Positions 10,801 through 21,987 of a stretch of DNA of 64,000 nucleotides are shown here, one piece after another. The DNA lies in contig CM041465.1 of NCBI GenBank assembly GCA_023213395.1, positions 121,155,741 to 121,219,740 of the forward strand. Direction: 5' to 3'. Origin of the DNA: Cycas panzhihuaensis (lineage: Eukaryota > Cycadophyta). Both the position numbers and the translations under genes were made by a program. The number at the start of each line of letters is the position of its first letter. Position 1 is the stretch's first letter. The notes under the pieces were generated by a model. It searched no databases. It was not told the DNA's origin and was given only the letters and a program-made list of their open reading frames with translations.

Positions 10801-11283
10801 AATGGCAGAAGGTCATTTTCCTTTATCCTATTCTAATCTATGAGGTCTTCATTATAGCCTCATTATTACATTGAGAAAAAAAATCTACAACCTACAAGAC
10901 ACTTTTGTGGGAAAACCCTCGGGAATAAAAACCCACGGACTTGACTTCCTATTCTATGAAGTGGCTCGACGGCTCTTTGAGTGTAGCCGAGATAGCCAAG
11001 CGGTACAAGTTGGTTGTGCGGCTTGATCTGCCGAGTCTCCATATACCGTTCGTCATCCCCATGCCCGCTCAGGTTTTCATAGGTTCGATTTTGAAACAAG
11101 TACAACCCAACTCCTTTCGCCCATGAGGGGTTTTCACGAATGGGAGAGAGCGAGACTTACTCTAATCCTTCCGCCCACAAGGGGTTTTCACGAATGGGAT
11201 AGAGTATCTTTGGTCTGTGTACCATCTCCTTCAATCGCTTGGAGATGGAGGCCCTAAGGCCGAGCTGTCGGGCTGTTCAAACT
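10801..11283 (-). other. 3' untranslated region of element C
   Basis: Sequence between the RNase H end and the purine tract. It contains two copies of a ggggttttcacgaatggga-type segment (around 11128 and 11190). The same module occurs downstream of RNase H in F (51660-51800) and H (55200-55320), so it is a family alpha 3' feature. Open frames here look fortuitous. Confidence 0.7.
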
Positions 11284-12295
11284 TCACCCTTTGCGGTTTG
11301 GTGAGGATATCAGCCACTTGATCTGCTGTGGGCCAGTGTTCCCATTGTATTGTGCCGTCACGGATCGGTTCCGGATCACATGGACTTTTGTACAAATGTG
11401 CTTTGTACGATCATGAAAAAGCAGGATTCTTGGCCATGTGGATTCTTGTTGATTGTCCACATGTAAGTTCGTTGGACCTAGCTGGGTGATATCCAAAGTA
11501 TGTAATAATTTGCGAGGCCATATCACCTCCTTGCTAGCCTCAGAAGCAGCTATGTATTCGGCTTGATAGAATCTGCGGTGATTTTCTGCGCCTTGACCGC
11601 CATGAAATTGAGCTGTTCAAGAAATGTGATGTACCGGACGTTGATCTTCTGTATTTTTGTCACCGCAAAATCCGAGTCTGTGTATCTTGTAAGTCGAAAT
11701 CATTGTTGTGCTCATACAACAAACCAAGTTTGTTGGTCGCCTTTAGGTACTTCAACACTCGTATTCGCTTGCCAATGGTTCCGCTTTGGAGTTGTCATGT
11801 GACGGGCAAGAATACCAGCGGCATGGGCAATATCGGCCTTGTGTTGGTAACATAAATGAGGCTACCTACAAGTTGCCGATAGAGTGTTGCATCCGCCTCT
11901 CGAGTGTCTTCATCGGAAAGTTTGGCATTAGGCTCCATTGGAGTATACATCGCTCGCATCTTCTAATCCGAACTTGATTAGAAGATCGTTGATATATTTT
12001 CCTTGGGAGAGAAAGATTTTCCATTGCATTGAGTTACCTCAATTCCCAAGTAATATCTCATTAGTCCGAGGTCAGACAGTTCGAAGGATTTTGACAAGTC
12101 CATCTTTAATTTCTCGATATCCCGCTCACTGTTTCCGGTTATCAGCATGTTGTCCACAAAGATCAGGAGATATGTGACTTTGCCTTTTTCTCTGTTAATA
12201 AACAAAGTTGCATCAACGTCTTGATAGTCACATACCTCATATCCAAGTTGCCTCATTTTGTTGGACAACTTGGTGAACCAAGCGAGGGGCTTGTT
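11284..12295 (-). pseudogene. RT C-terminal part and RNase H of element C
   Basis: The frame 11978-12268 covers the RT palm, KMRQLGYEVCDYQDVDATLF, then LLIFVDNMLI. Copia RTs have YVDD here, so the second catalytic Asp appears as Asn. It continues with LSDLGLMRYYLGIEV. RNase H follows in several frames down to 11284, ending with NLHVDNQQ and HDRTKHICTKVH. Multiple frameshifts are present. Some may be sequence errors rather than true lesions. Confidence 0.86.
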
Positions 12296-12780
12296 TTAGG
12301 CCATATAACGACTTTTTCGGTCTACACACTTTACGCTCCTGTCTGCTATCTCAAAGCCTTGATTTGTGTCATGTAGATTTCTTCTTCCAAATCTCCATTG
12401 AGAAAGCGGTTTCACATCGAGTTGGTGGATTTTCCAACCTCGTTGAGCGACCAAGGCCACAAGTGCTCGATTGTGGGCCATTTGGTAGTTGGTGCGAAGA
12501 CTTACGTAGTCGATGCCTTCCCTTTGGGTGAATCCTTTTGCAACCAGCCTCGCCTTGTGTTTTTCAAGGGTGCCATCTGATCTGTATTTATTTTTGAACA
12601 CCCATTTGTTTCTGACTACCTTCCTTCCCAAAGGCAGATCAACGAGCTCCCATGTACCGTTCTTGATCAAGGATTGGTATTCCTCATTCATGGCATTTCT
12701 CCAAGCTGTGTGTTTCACAGCTTCTTGGTATGATAGAGGCTCGTCATTTGAAGCAAGGTGCAGTTCTGCTGGTTCAAGCT
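12296..12780 (-). pseudogene. RT N-terminal part of element C
   Basis: The 12296-12718 frame shows [40 protein letters not shown] and GFTQREGIDY, the standard copia RT start, then WKIHQLDVK. After DVK, where AFLNGDL is expected, the frame slips. The large plus-strand open frame at 12513-13247 is an antisense shadow of this region. Confidence 0.87.
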
Positions 12781-13990
12781 CTATGGGAAGTGATGTTTGC
12801 TCCTTGCTCTGTAGGCACTACTTCGAGTGCCAGTTTTGCCTACCTCATCAGATCTCAAGTCTTTGTGCAACTGGTAGGCTTCTCGAAAACCTTTGGTTGG
12901 GAATGAGGTTTTCATTTCCACAACATCCTGGTCTTCATTTTGATCCTGAAAAGGATCATGGGAGATGTATGGTCCGCCGGAGGTTGATGACATTGCTGGA
13001 GAAGACGGCCCTACAACTGAAGGTGGTGAAGGTGGTTCTTCTGCAACTCCTTTTCCTTTTGATGCTCGGCGTGGTGATTCTCGGCTATTCTCCCAAGATG
13101 GCGCCGGGTTGGCGCACATTGGCAGGATCTAAGTCAAGGATAGTGTCCTCCGGGTTCTATTGTCGATTCCAAAATTTTGAGTATTTCTTGATGTCTCCCC
13201 AAATGTTGGAATCATACATCATATTCTGGACATCGTTGTATCTATGAGATGGTGCTTTAGAATCAAGTTGAAGTAGTTGATCCTCTGTCTCGCATAAACA
13301 CCACATCTCTAGTGATAATGATCTTCTTTAATGTTGGAATGAAGACCTTGTACCCTTTCTTGTTCATGGGGTACCCAACAAAGATGCCCTTTAAAGCTCA
13401 TGGTTGGAGCTTATTTCTATGCTCATCAAGAATGTGAGCATAACAAGTAGAGCCAAAATTTTGAAGTGATGGACGGTAGGGGTCCGTCCAGGTCCATCGT
13501 TCATTTGGAGACGGGCGAGCTTTGATGGACTTATGTTGTTCATGCGAGATTGCGGTATAAATAGCTTCGCCCAAAGATATGCGAGCACATTCTTGAAGAC
13601 AAGCATAGCCCGTGCCATATTCATTATGGTTCTATTAGCCCTTTCGGCAACTCCATTCTCACGAGGGTACACCGCAATAGTTGTTTGATGCTTGATCCCT
13701 AGCGACACAAGAAGTCTTGAATTCATTTGAAGTGTATTCGCCACCATTGTCGATCTGAGACACTTGGGTTGATATCCGATTCCTTCTCTGTGAGAGCCTT
13801 GAATGCCTTGAATCATGAATGCTTCATCTTTTGATTTGAGAAAGGTCACCCATACCTTTCGAGTGAAGTCATCAATAAATGTAATATAGTACCTCTTCCC
13901 TGAGAGAAGGGATAGGCATAGGCCCACAAATGTCCGAGTGTACTAATTCAAGAGGTTGGTGGCTTTCCATTGACTCGGGAAATGGTCATC
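12781..13990 (-). pseudogene. Integrase and linker of element C
   Basis: The frame 13391-13927 reads [14 protein letters not shown] (first Asp) and NGVAERANRTIMNMA (triad Glu kept). The second Asp region is out of frame (TMVANTLQMN in this frame). The linker (12781-13119) has a Pro/Ser-rich stretch and HDPFQDQNED, matching F and H. Relative to B, CTG-containing sites near 13680, 13745 and 13780 read as CG or CCG. Confidence 0.85.
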
Positions 13991-14600
13991 GTGGGATTTG
14001 GCAATAATGCAAGCTTCACATTTGAATGGCTTAGAGGAAAATGCAGGTAGACACGGGTAGAATGATGATTTCCTTAAGCCGATCAAGTTTGGCGTGCCCC
14101 ATGCGAGCATGCCAAAGAGCTTCTAGGGACAACTTGGAATGAGTCAATGTGACATTATATGCAAGTTCTTCCACGACACGGATGGGGGCAACAACTTGGT
14201 ATGCGGAAGAAGACAATGTGGTTCCATCAATCTAAATAGCTTACCTTCAAGTTTCCAGTCATTACCACGAACATGAAGGCGGATGAATAACACTAAGAAC
14301 TTGATTATTAGTCATGACACTCGGTCGAATCCACGGAGACAAGTGTGGATAACGACGAAGGTTTTGTTTGAGATGGGGAATATACAAGACATCTTTTAAA
14401 AGTAAAATTGGGCGGGGCACAGGAGCTTCAGGCATATAGAGCCCATGCCTTGAACAGGTTGTGTCGACTTATCGGCCATGTGTACTACTCCGGTGACCTC
14501 TGAATCAAAATCACGAAGAAGTCTCGGTGACAAGTCATGTCTTTGGGTAGCTCCTGTGTCCATAACCCAGTCTGATGATGATGTTGATGCAACATTTGCC
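13991..14600 (-). pseudogene. Protease and GAG-pre-integrase of element C
   Basis: The frame 14031-14216 includes LWHARMGHAKLDRL (zinc-module histidines). The protease active site DWVMDTGAT lies near 14570, in the frame 14396-14812. The Trp before the active site, a stop in B, is intact here. Small indels at 14318-14327, 14351-14361 and 14511-14520 break the frame relative to B. Confidence 0.85.
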
Positions 14601-15715
14601 TGTCCAAGTGGTCGAGGTAGTGGCGAGTCAAGGCGACAAATGGTCGTGCCACGGTGTGCCTCGATGTACCTCTTAGGTGGAAGCAATAGATGAAGTGGAT
14701 GCTTCCTGCTTTGTTGAATACGTGCCTCAATGAGATTTGCTCCTGCAAATAAGTCATCATGACTCTCATCAACATTGTGGGCTTGATGTTGTTGTTGTTG
14801 ATGACGAGGCAATCTGTAGTCAATGCGGCAATCTTTTGCAAGGTGTCCTTTCTGTTACACCTTTGACACGTGGGAGCATTGTTGTTTGGTGTCTCGATTG
14901 ATGATCTTTTGACTACTATTTTCTAGCGACCTTGTTGTTGCCTATGTGGTTGTCCTGTTGCTTTCCCTGCCTCTTCCACGACCTCTTCTTCCTCCGTGAA
15001 GATTGACCTTCTTTGTTTGGTGTAGTATACTTCCTCGTCCATGTCAACTTCAAAGGTGCATTAGGAGTTGAATCGAAAGTGGGAAGCTAGTAGTGAAGGT
15101 CTTGTCATGTTCAATAAACTTCTCGGCTAATGCTTGAAGTTGAGGGTCTTGATGTGCGGATGATGAAGATTTCCTAGCGAGTTCTTATAATCGGGAACAT
15201 GTAGATTTGGATTGAATTAGGAAGGCCCAAGTTATGCATTGGGTCTTAAAATCCCTATCAATGGCACATTTAATGGGGCGAAGAGCATTGATGGTTTCGT
15301 GCTCGCCCTTTACGCATTCGCATTTTGTTCATCTTCAATACCATATGAACAAACTCCAAGTCGATCGAGTATCAAAGTTTCTTTTGAGGACTTGAGGACC
15401 TTGAAGGCGATGTCGTCTTTGCGTGTCATCGATCGGGTTGTGCAAGGAGTAATCTGTAACTAGCGGGATCCACTGCTCGATCTTGGTCTTCAATGATCCA
15501 CATCGCCGTTGCGGATTATGTGCAGGTGGAGCTGGGGGGGTGCCACCACTCTGCGGTGTGGTGACTGTTGCGGGTACTATCGGGGTTCGCTCCAAGTGGT
15601 CCACCGAGTCCCTCATACTTGGGCTGCGTTCTTAACTCCAAGTGAACCATAGATCCCAATTCTCCTTCCCTTTTAGCATCTGATTCACATTACGCTTGAA
15701 GTTGGTCGACATGGT
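14601..15715 (-). pseudogene. Gag of element C
   Basis: It begins at about 15713 (ATG TCG ACC AAC, as in D). The frame 15335-15616 keeps the VTDYSLHNPIDDTQ and KRNFDTRS segments. The C-terminal part, with the Gln/His-rich stretch and the AGANLIEARIQQSRK segment, is in 14396-14841. The zinc knuckle near 14850-14870 is disrupted. Comparison with D (63499-64000) shows repeated CAG/CTG to CG differences through this stretch. Confidence 0.85.
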
Positions 15716-17774
15716 GGTGTGAAAAGATGAATAAGAGTGATGTATATAAATGTGTATGAAAATGCACTAAGTAGAAGAAGGTGGAGTCAACGACACTTGT
15801 GGTGTCTACCGACGCAGAGGAATAATGAAGTAATGCAATGTAAGATGTGGAAGCAAAGAGATCACAAATAAGTATGTGATGTAAGTGATCTAATCAAGAT
15901 AAGTGAGAAGGCCTATATAGAAGGCGGCATGTGGGTGCACAACCGAAAACCAAAGTGATGTAGGATGTGTAACAAACCCAAACCTCTAACTTGTATCCAA
16001 AGTAGGTGAGGTGTCGATGCCTAAGGGGCTTCTAGTATCGTAGTTAATGGCCTTCACCGCGATACCCGCAGTTCCTTGGTGATGAAATCCAAGTAAGCGT
16101 GGAGCCAGTGCTTCTTGGTCCTCACCCGGTTCACCAATGAGCGATATACTCTCAAGAGAAATACGTGCATGTCCCACGCTATAGCGGATATTGGCCCATT
16201 AAATTAATTATCTTGATTAAGGGTTTTCGGTTTTCCGGATGGTTATCGGGATAATCACGATTGGAGGCCGTAGGTATGGCTAACTTTGTCCCTCCACCAC
16301 TATCTAGGTTATGACGGACCAGTATGAAACTCACACCTCCCTTAGGGCTGGACTTGACCAACCTTGGTCTATTTCAACCAAAGGCGGTATGCGCTAAGTC
16401 AAGCTGGCGGTATAAAGTCGTCGAGATGAGTTGATTTTAAGGAAAGTGCTCTTGTTCTCGAATGTCATGTAAAAATAATCGAAACCGAATGTAAATGAAT
16501 GTAAATGCTCCACTTAAGTGTTGTTGCCGTGTCCACCTAGTGCCCAAATGGCACTCTATGTGCCCAAGTGGCACTCAATGAAGTCTCCAAGTGCATGCAA
16601 CCATTAAAATCATACACATGATGAGCCAAATCATCGGATATTGCTCCGATCCAGATGATTGGCTTTACAAAGGATTTAAGTACCTTGTTCTTTTTACAAA
16701 ATGGCCAAAATAGGCCTCTAAAAGCCACAAAGGCTATAAATGTCTTTAAAAAACCTTTTACATACAAAAATTTTTTTTTTTTTTTTTTTTTAAAGAAGGG
16801 AAAACAAAACTAAAAATTTGAGAAATACAAGGTACACTGAAAATTCAAATTTTCAGCAAACTAAGTCTATTGTTAGGACTGTGCATCTCTTATCTGCTAT
16901 ATGGCACAAATTTCAAAATTTTTGAAAAAATTAAAATTTCAGATTTGCTAGCCTTCACCGCACTTTCCAAATATACAAAAATTTTTGAAAAATCTTGTCA
17001 AAAACAGGCAAAAAATCAGGTTTTAACTTCATGGCCAAAATGTACTACAAAACCTAAAATTGTCATAACTTTTCAACGGAGCGTCAGATCATGTGAGACT
17101 TGTCCCAAATGATAGATCGGGACGAGGAGATCCAAAAACATGTATTACAGCAGGAAAAAACTCCTCAGATTTTTGTAGATCCGAGATTTTAAATTTGAAA
17201 ATGACTGCAAAACAGGCTGTTTGACCCCTTTAAACTCAAAATCTCACGTCGCTCCGGAGACAAAAGTGCTTAGGATGCCAAGACGCACCCTCTGGTGAAA
17301 TTTCGTGCGATTCTGGGCACTTTGATTTTTGGCCGCATGCACGAAATCCGTGCAGCGTCCGTACCGCGTCCGTACGGTTTGATTTTATACTTTAAAACCT
17401 GCCTCTAATCGGTGAGAGTCACCGATTTATTCTTCTGCAACCTTGAAATCGACTTTTCGCAAAAATGGCCAAAATAGACCAAAATGCGGTTGAGGCTCAA
17501 AAGATGGTTGATAATTGCTATCAGCTGAGCAATTACTGTGCTCCTTTAGGCCTGCAAATAGGTTGCTTTTAAGCAGCCACACTCCTTCTTCTTATCTGCA
17601 GAAATAAGATAGTACAACAACATATAATTTTGTACTAAAAATCTGCTATAAAAGAGCTTTAACAAATGGATTTTTTTAAATCCTCAACTCTTCACTTCAC
17701 ATGAATGGTGAAGAAGAGGAGAATATAGCTTGCAATCTCCTTGCAAGTGAGTGTGGCACTAGGATCCACCCAAT
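15716..17774 (-). other. Leader of element C
   Basis: 2.06-kb untranslated leader, collinear with those of B (21988-24103) and D (61402-63498). It contains a pure T run of 21 (16771-16791; poly(A) on the sense strand) at the same place where D has 28 A and B an interrupted T run. No gene is supported. The length and conservation suggest packaging or translation signals, which is inference. Confidence 0.8.
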
Positions 17775-17787
17775 GGCTCTGATACCA
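17775..17787 (-). other. Primer-binding site of element C
   Basis: Minus-strand tggtatcagagcc, two bases inside the 5' LTR, a perfect match to the common initiator tRNA-Met site. Confidence 0.93.
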
Positions 17788-17789
17788 CT

Positions 17790-18158
17790 TGTTGAGGGAA
17801 TGGATCTAGGGATCTAGTGCACTAACACTACACAATGGCAAATAGTGGAGGCAAGCACAATGTACTCAACAAGAGAATGCTAATAGCTTGAGCTCAAAGA
17901 GGAGAAGTGTAGAATATGATCACTCTCCATGTAATTTCAGCTTATATATAATGAGGATGCTCATTAGGGTTTGGAATTTGAGTTTTCCCTCCCAATGACA
18001 TTCAAATGAGATTACATGAAATTACAATGAAATGAACTTTATGTCATTTCACTTAAGTGACTTAGGCATAGTCACCTTATCCTAAAGTTATAAACATAAA
18101 AGTGACTTTATCTAATTCTAACTTCATGAAATGACCATGTGACATTAACATTGTCACA
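17790..18158 (-). repeat. 5' LTR of element C
   Basis: 369 bp, apparently identical to 10421-10789. A tatatataa stretch near 17943-17951 may be the TATA element. Confidence 0.95.
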
Positions 18159-18494
18159 CCCATAATGTTAAGTTTATTTCCTAACATAAACATCAGTGTC
18201 CTATGTCTCTCAATAATTTCTCACAGCTTAAAGTCTAAGTGAGAATACTATTTGAGGGACAATACATCAATTCAACCATGCCGTACTCCATATGCTGCCA
18301 AATAGAATGATGGTAATCTTCCACAAGCTTGAATTTGTCATGGAACCCCAATTCTTCGATAGTTGGAAGGCATTTTGTTGTAGTAGAATAACTGAACAAG
18401 TCAAAAGAAGTCAATTAAGCCCAAAATGGCTTCTCCAATGCTGTAACTGTTGCTTTGCATACTACCTTGGTGGAATAAGCTATCGACATCAAGA
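18159..18494 (-). pseudogene. RNase H-end remnant of element Q
   Basis: The sequence beside the Q purine tract resembles the region just inside the 3' LTR of P, including ttcgatagttgga and the flanking stretches. No reading frame survives. It passes directly into a tandem repeat at 18495. Confidence 0.6.
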
Positions 18495-18740
18495 GATCAA
18501 CCAGAATTAGGTGCCAATGCACAATCTGTCATTGATTCGGCCTTAACTACTACAAGAGATCAACCTGAACCAAGTGGTCAATACACATCCTGTCGTTGAT
18601 TTGGATCAACCAGAACTAAGTGCCATCCACATCTTGTCGTTGAATTGGCTCAACCAGAACTAAGTGGTCAATGCACATCCTGTCGTTGATTATGATCAAC
18701 CAGAATTAGGTGTCATCCGCATCCTGTCGTTGATTAGGTC
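18495..18740. repeat. Tandem repeat, about 45-bp unit, five copies, in element Q
   Basis: Units begin at 18495, 18558, 18604, 18648 and 18694, each starting gatcaaccagaa or close to it and ending tcctgtcgttgatt. Spacings are 63, 46, 44 and 46; the first carries about 17 extra bases. No counterpart is seen in P. Confidence 0.85.
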
Positions 18741-19500
18741 TGTGCAGTTGCCTTTACAAAGCTCCCAAAGAGGATTTCATCATCCTCATGCAGTACATGC
18801 TAGTTGTGATTATCGATGCGTGTATATCGTGTCCATTGTCTTGCTTCTCCAAATGTCATAATCTTGGCTTACAATATCGTGCTTGATGTTATGCACTATT
18901 GTCATTTTCCAAGACACTGTTGCTTCATAGAATTGTTAGGTGTTTTCATTAACACCACAACACTGCAACTATCGTCACCATTACACAATAAGCTGCAATA
19001 GTAAGCTACCCAACTCAGAAATGAAAGAGGTTAAGGTAGTCTACAAAGGCATGATAAGTATCATACAGGTTGATAAGAGTTATATACTCTACAATTCAAC
19101 AACATAAGTCACTTGTCTCCTTCAGTTTCTGCACATGAAGAGAGATAGAGACTAGACATATTTCAAGAGTAAGCAAGTATCAAGACTCTAATAAATCATT
19201 AAGAGTCATTTTTGCATCATATGAAAGCAAATAAAGATGAGCAATCTTCTCATCAACCACTAGCAAATTGATGAATGTTAGTGCTCCAGGTTCCAATTTT
19301 GCGAAGTCATGTTGTGTGATGTTGTATGACACCATGTTGAAATGCCAACAATTGGGTCTTGATTAGGCTTCGTCTTTTCTCCTGTAACAACTCCCATAGG
19401 TCTTTGTAAGATTGGAAAGTGTTACATTACATAGAACTTACAATTTGCCTTAGTGAATCTAGCAAATTTTATCTAGTAATTCACAGACATTTTATGAAGT
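18741..19500 (-). pseudogene. Gag remnant of element Q
   Basis: The 19190-19480 part aligns with the gag N-terminal region of P (4900-5190), for example gcaatcttctcatcaaccac and the ttagtgaatctagcaaa end. No open frame longer than a few dozen codons is left. The 18741-19190 part is not assigned to any domain. Confidence 0.6.
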
Positions 19501-20560
19501 TTGTAATTAAGAAATTAAGGAGAAATAGAGTTCAAACCACCGCAAGTGTGAGTGTCAGATATCACTCAGTGACTGCAAGGTGGATTACACTTAAAAGAGT
19601 ACAAATAAAAGGTTTAAAATGCCTTTTAATTACACCATTAAAGAGGATGAAGTACATCAAAAGATCCTCTTAAAGTGCTCTAGAAAGAGGACTAAGTACA
19701 TTAAAACTCCCCTTTAAAACTGCTCTCAAAGTACATTGAAAAATCCTTTTTAGATTAGAGTTAAAAGATTTACTCTAATGAGGATTAAGTACATGAGAAA
19801 AGGCCTTGAAGTACTCCTTAATGAAGCCAATAAAATACCTTTAAAAGAAGACAAACTCCTTAAGGTATTATGCCCTTGAAAGAAGACAAATAAAGCTTGA
19901 TAGCTTAATGTCTTCATAAGGTATTATACCCTTTTATGTGTCGCCCAAAGAGCTCTTTTATATCACCAAAAGATGCTTTTAAGAAGAGGATGAACCGCAT
20001 TAATAATCCTCTTAAAAAGTACTTTTTGTGCCATCAAAATGTACCTTAAAAAAGAGGATAAAATATATTAAAAAACCTCTTAAGGTACTTTATATGTCCG
20101 CTAAAAAGTTTATCTTTTGTGCCACCAATAGATACTTTTAAAGAAGAGGATTAAGCACTTTAATACAATCCTCTTAAAGTATCCTTATGTCGCCAAAATA
20201 GAATCGCCATAAATATCCTTTAGAGAAGATAATATAAATCTTCTTAAGAAATGCCCATTTTTTTCGTCAAAAATACTTCCTTTAAAGAGGATAAAGTATA
20301 ATATTTGATAACTTTAAAATCCTCTTCAAGTATTTTTGAATAAAGTTAAAAGAAAACTTAAAGAAGGATTAATTGTAAAGCTAAATAGCTTAAAATCTTC
20401 TTTAAGATAATGTACCCAATTGATGAAAATATTCTATATAAAAGTTCCTGTTAAAATATTGAAGTTAGAAGGAAAATAATTCTTAAAGTCTCTTACAAAA
20501 CTTATTAAATTAGATGACTTTAAGAAACAACCCTTTGATTAAAAGAGGAATATGTTGTTG
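19501..20560. repeat. Degenerate AT-rich repeat field in the leader of element Q
   Basis: Dozens of imperfect copies of modules such as aaagaggat, cctcttaaag and taagtacat alternate through about 1 kb, so the DNA is internally self-complementary at many places. P has a shorter version (5280-5620). It appears to be a leader block that expanded in Q. No gene. Confidence 0.7.
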
Positions 20561-21607
20561 GATATACTTGGGCATATAACATAATGTTATATAACCTAGT
20601 ACATAGACGAAATTTTGCAAAGGCAAAATTGTTCCTTTTGACAAACCGAACAGCAGCGGATTTCATTCATTAGTCGAGCGGAATTCCGGTAGCAGTGGTG
20701 ATTGTGTAGGTGACGTGTGGCGGCTCCTGATCAATGAAGAACAGGTGGTGGTGCCGACTGACAGTCGACAATGTCAGCTCAACAAGCTACAGGCGGTTCC
20801 ATGATAATGGCGAGCAACTAGACCGACGTCTGACAAAGCTTCCAACGGTGAACGACAAAGCATGAGTTGTGGCGGCTCTTACATTTTTTGTCCAGCGGTT
20901 GCACCGGCGACTAGGCATTGTAAAGCGGCTCTCGTTGTCTGACGTCTATGCGGAGTAAGGCGGCGTACCCTAGTGACTGTTAGCACTACAAGATTGAGTC
21001 GTCGGCTATCCAATTGGGCGACAGTTCCTTGTATATAGGTCCACAGACAGATCAGTGGCAGTTGAACAAAGATGGGGAATGTCGTAGCTAGTGTCTATGG
21101 CGTCTAGCAGTCGATTGTCGCCTCTCCAATAGAGCAGGTTCAGATGGTGGCTCTGTAGAGAGGACGAATAGAGAGCAATAGTGGCTTCTAACATCTTGAC
21201 CCATCGTTCAAACCTAGGATTCTGATCACACACACAAGCAAAGGCGAGCGGTGGGGGTATTTTCGTATTCTGGCATCTAGACAAGGTCGAACACTAGCGT
21301 ATACTCAACTATCAAGAGTTTTTCTTTCTGTGGGTGACATTTTAGACCATTCACCACCAGAACAATATCAAGATATTTTATTCTCTTCAAACTCTCATAG
21401 AAACTACACAAAGACTGTTAAGAGAGAATGCCTTTTATACAAAGCATATACCATTTCAGAACAGAATCTAATACATACATGGCAGACAACAAGTGTCAAG
21501 AACCTGGGACCTGTGCATGGGAGGAATCTCATAAACATAGGACAGAACTTAGTACAAATATGGCGGAAAATTAGCACTAGATTTCAGCACACAACTGTTA
21601 AAAAACT
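20561..21607 (-). other. Leader of element Q, GC-richer 5' part
   Basis: Collinear in position with 5640-6314 of P. It is relatively GC-rich (20660-21300) with repeated gcggc-type motifs. Open frames here are not supported as genes. Confidence 0.65.
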
Positions 21608-21620
21608 GGCTCTGATACCA
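21608..21620 (-). other. Primer-binding site of element Q
   Basis: Minus-strand tggtatcagagcc directly adjoining the LTR at 21621. Confidence 0.92.
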
Positions 21621-21987
21621 TGTAGGAATGAGTGGATAAGAGGAGAAGACATGTCATAAAGCACATGTGAAAAGACACAAGAGATGACAATACGACAAAT
21701 GACTCACAACTCTCCAAATTCTCATTAAGTAAATATGAATGATACAATACATATTTATAACTTTACACTAAGTCTAAACATAGGAGGTGGTTCAACAACT
21801 CCCATGATTTTTGGTGTGCTCAAACTACCTCATTAATAGTTGGAGCATCTTTGACTTCTAGAAACTTTGACTAAGAATCTTCTCTCACTAGAATATTCTT
21901 ATCAAGAATATTCTATGTGAGCAATTATTCTAATGAAATGAAATGAACTTAAATGGACATGTAATGGGAATGTACATTATTCCAACA
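21621..21987 (-). repeat. 5' LTR of element Q
   Basis: 367 bp from TGTAGGAATG to TTCCAACA, the partner of 10043-10411. TGACA (21988-21992) is the decayed target duplication. Confidence 0.92.

Larger units (their letters stand above)
10421..18158 (-). mobile_element. Ty1/copia element C (family alpha), youngest of the left nest
   Basis: Two 369-bp LTRs (10421-10789 and 17790-18158) look identical by eye. They are flanked by perfect CCCAT duplications (10416-10420 and 18159-18163), with primer site and G-rich purine tract in place. All copia domains are present in order on the minus strand, yet every one is broken by small indels. Many of these fall where B or D has CAG or CTG and C has CG. 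Identical LTRs with a wrecked coding region are hard to reconcile by ageing after insertion; see findings. Confidence 0.95.
10043..21987 (-). mobile_element. Ty1/copia element Q (family beta), coding region mostly lost
   Basis: LTRs of 369 bp (10043-10411) and 367 bp (21621-21987) are related to those of P. The target duplication reads CAACA on the left and TGACA on the right. The undisturbed site in C and D has CGACA, so each copy has lost the CpG by one transition on opposite strands. Internal Q sequence (10412-10420 and 18159-21620) keeps only a fragment near RNase H, a gag fragment and a long leader; protease, integrase and RT are absent. Element C is inserted at its purine tract. Confidence 0.92.

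Noticed and set aside
12513-13247. 244-codon plus-strand open frame
   Set aside because: Lies antisense to the RT and linker region of element C; the minus-strand motifs are clear, so this is a shadow.
18495-18740. Direct repeats that could suggest a CRISPR array
   Set aside because: Plant retroelement context, units directly abutting with no unique spacers, and no cas genes.
21006-21659. Open frames of about 92 and 109 codons in the leader of Q
   Set aside because: The second runs into the LTR through the primer-binding site; both are fortuitous.
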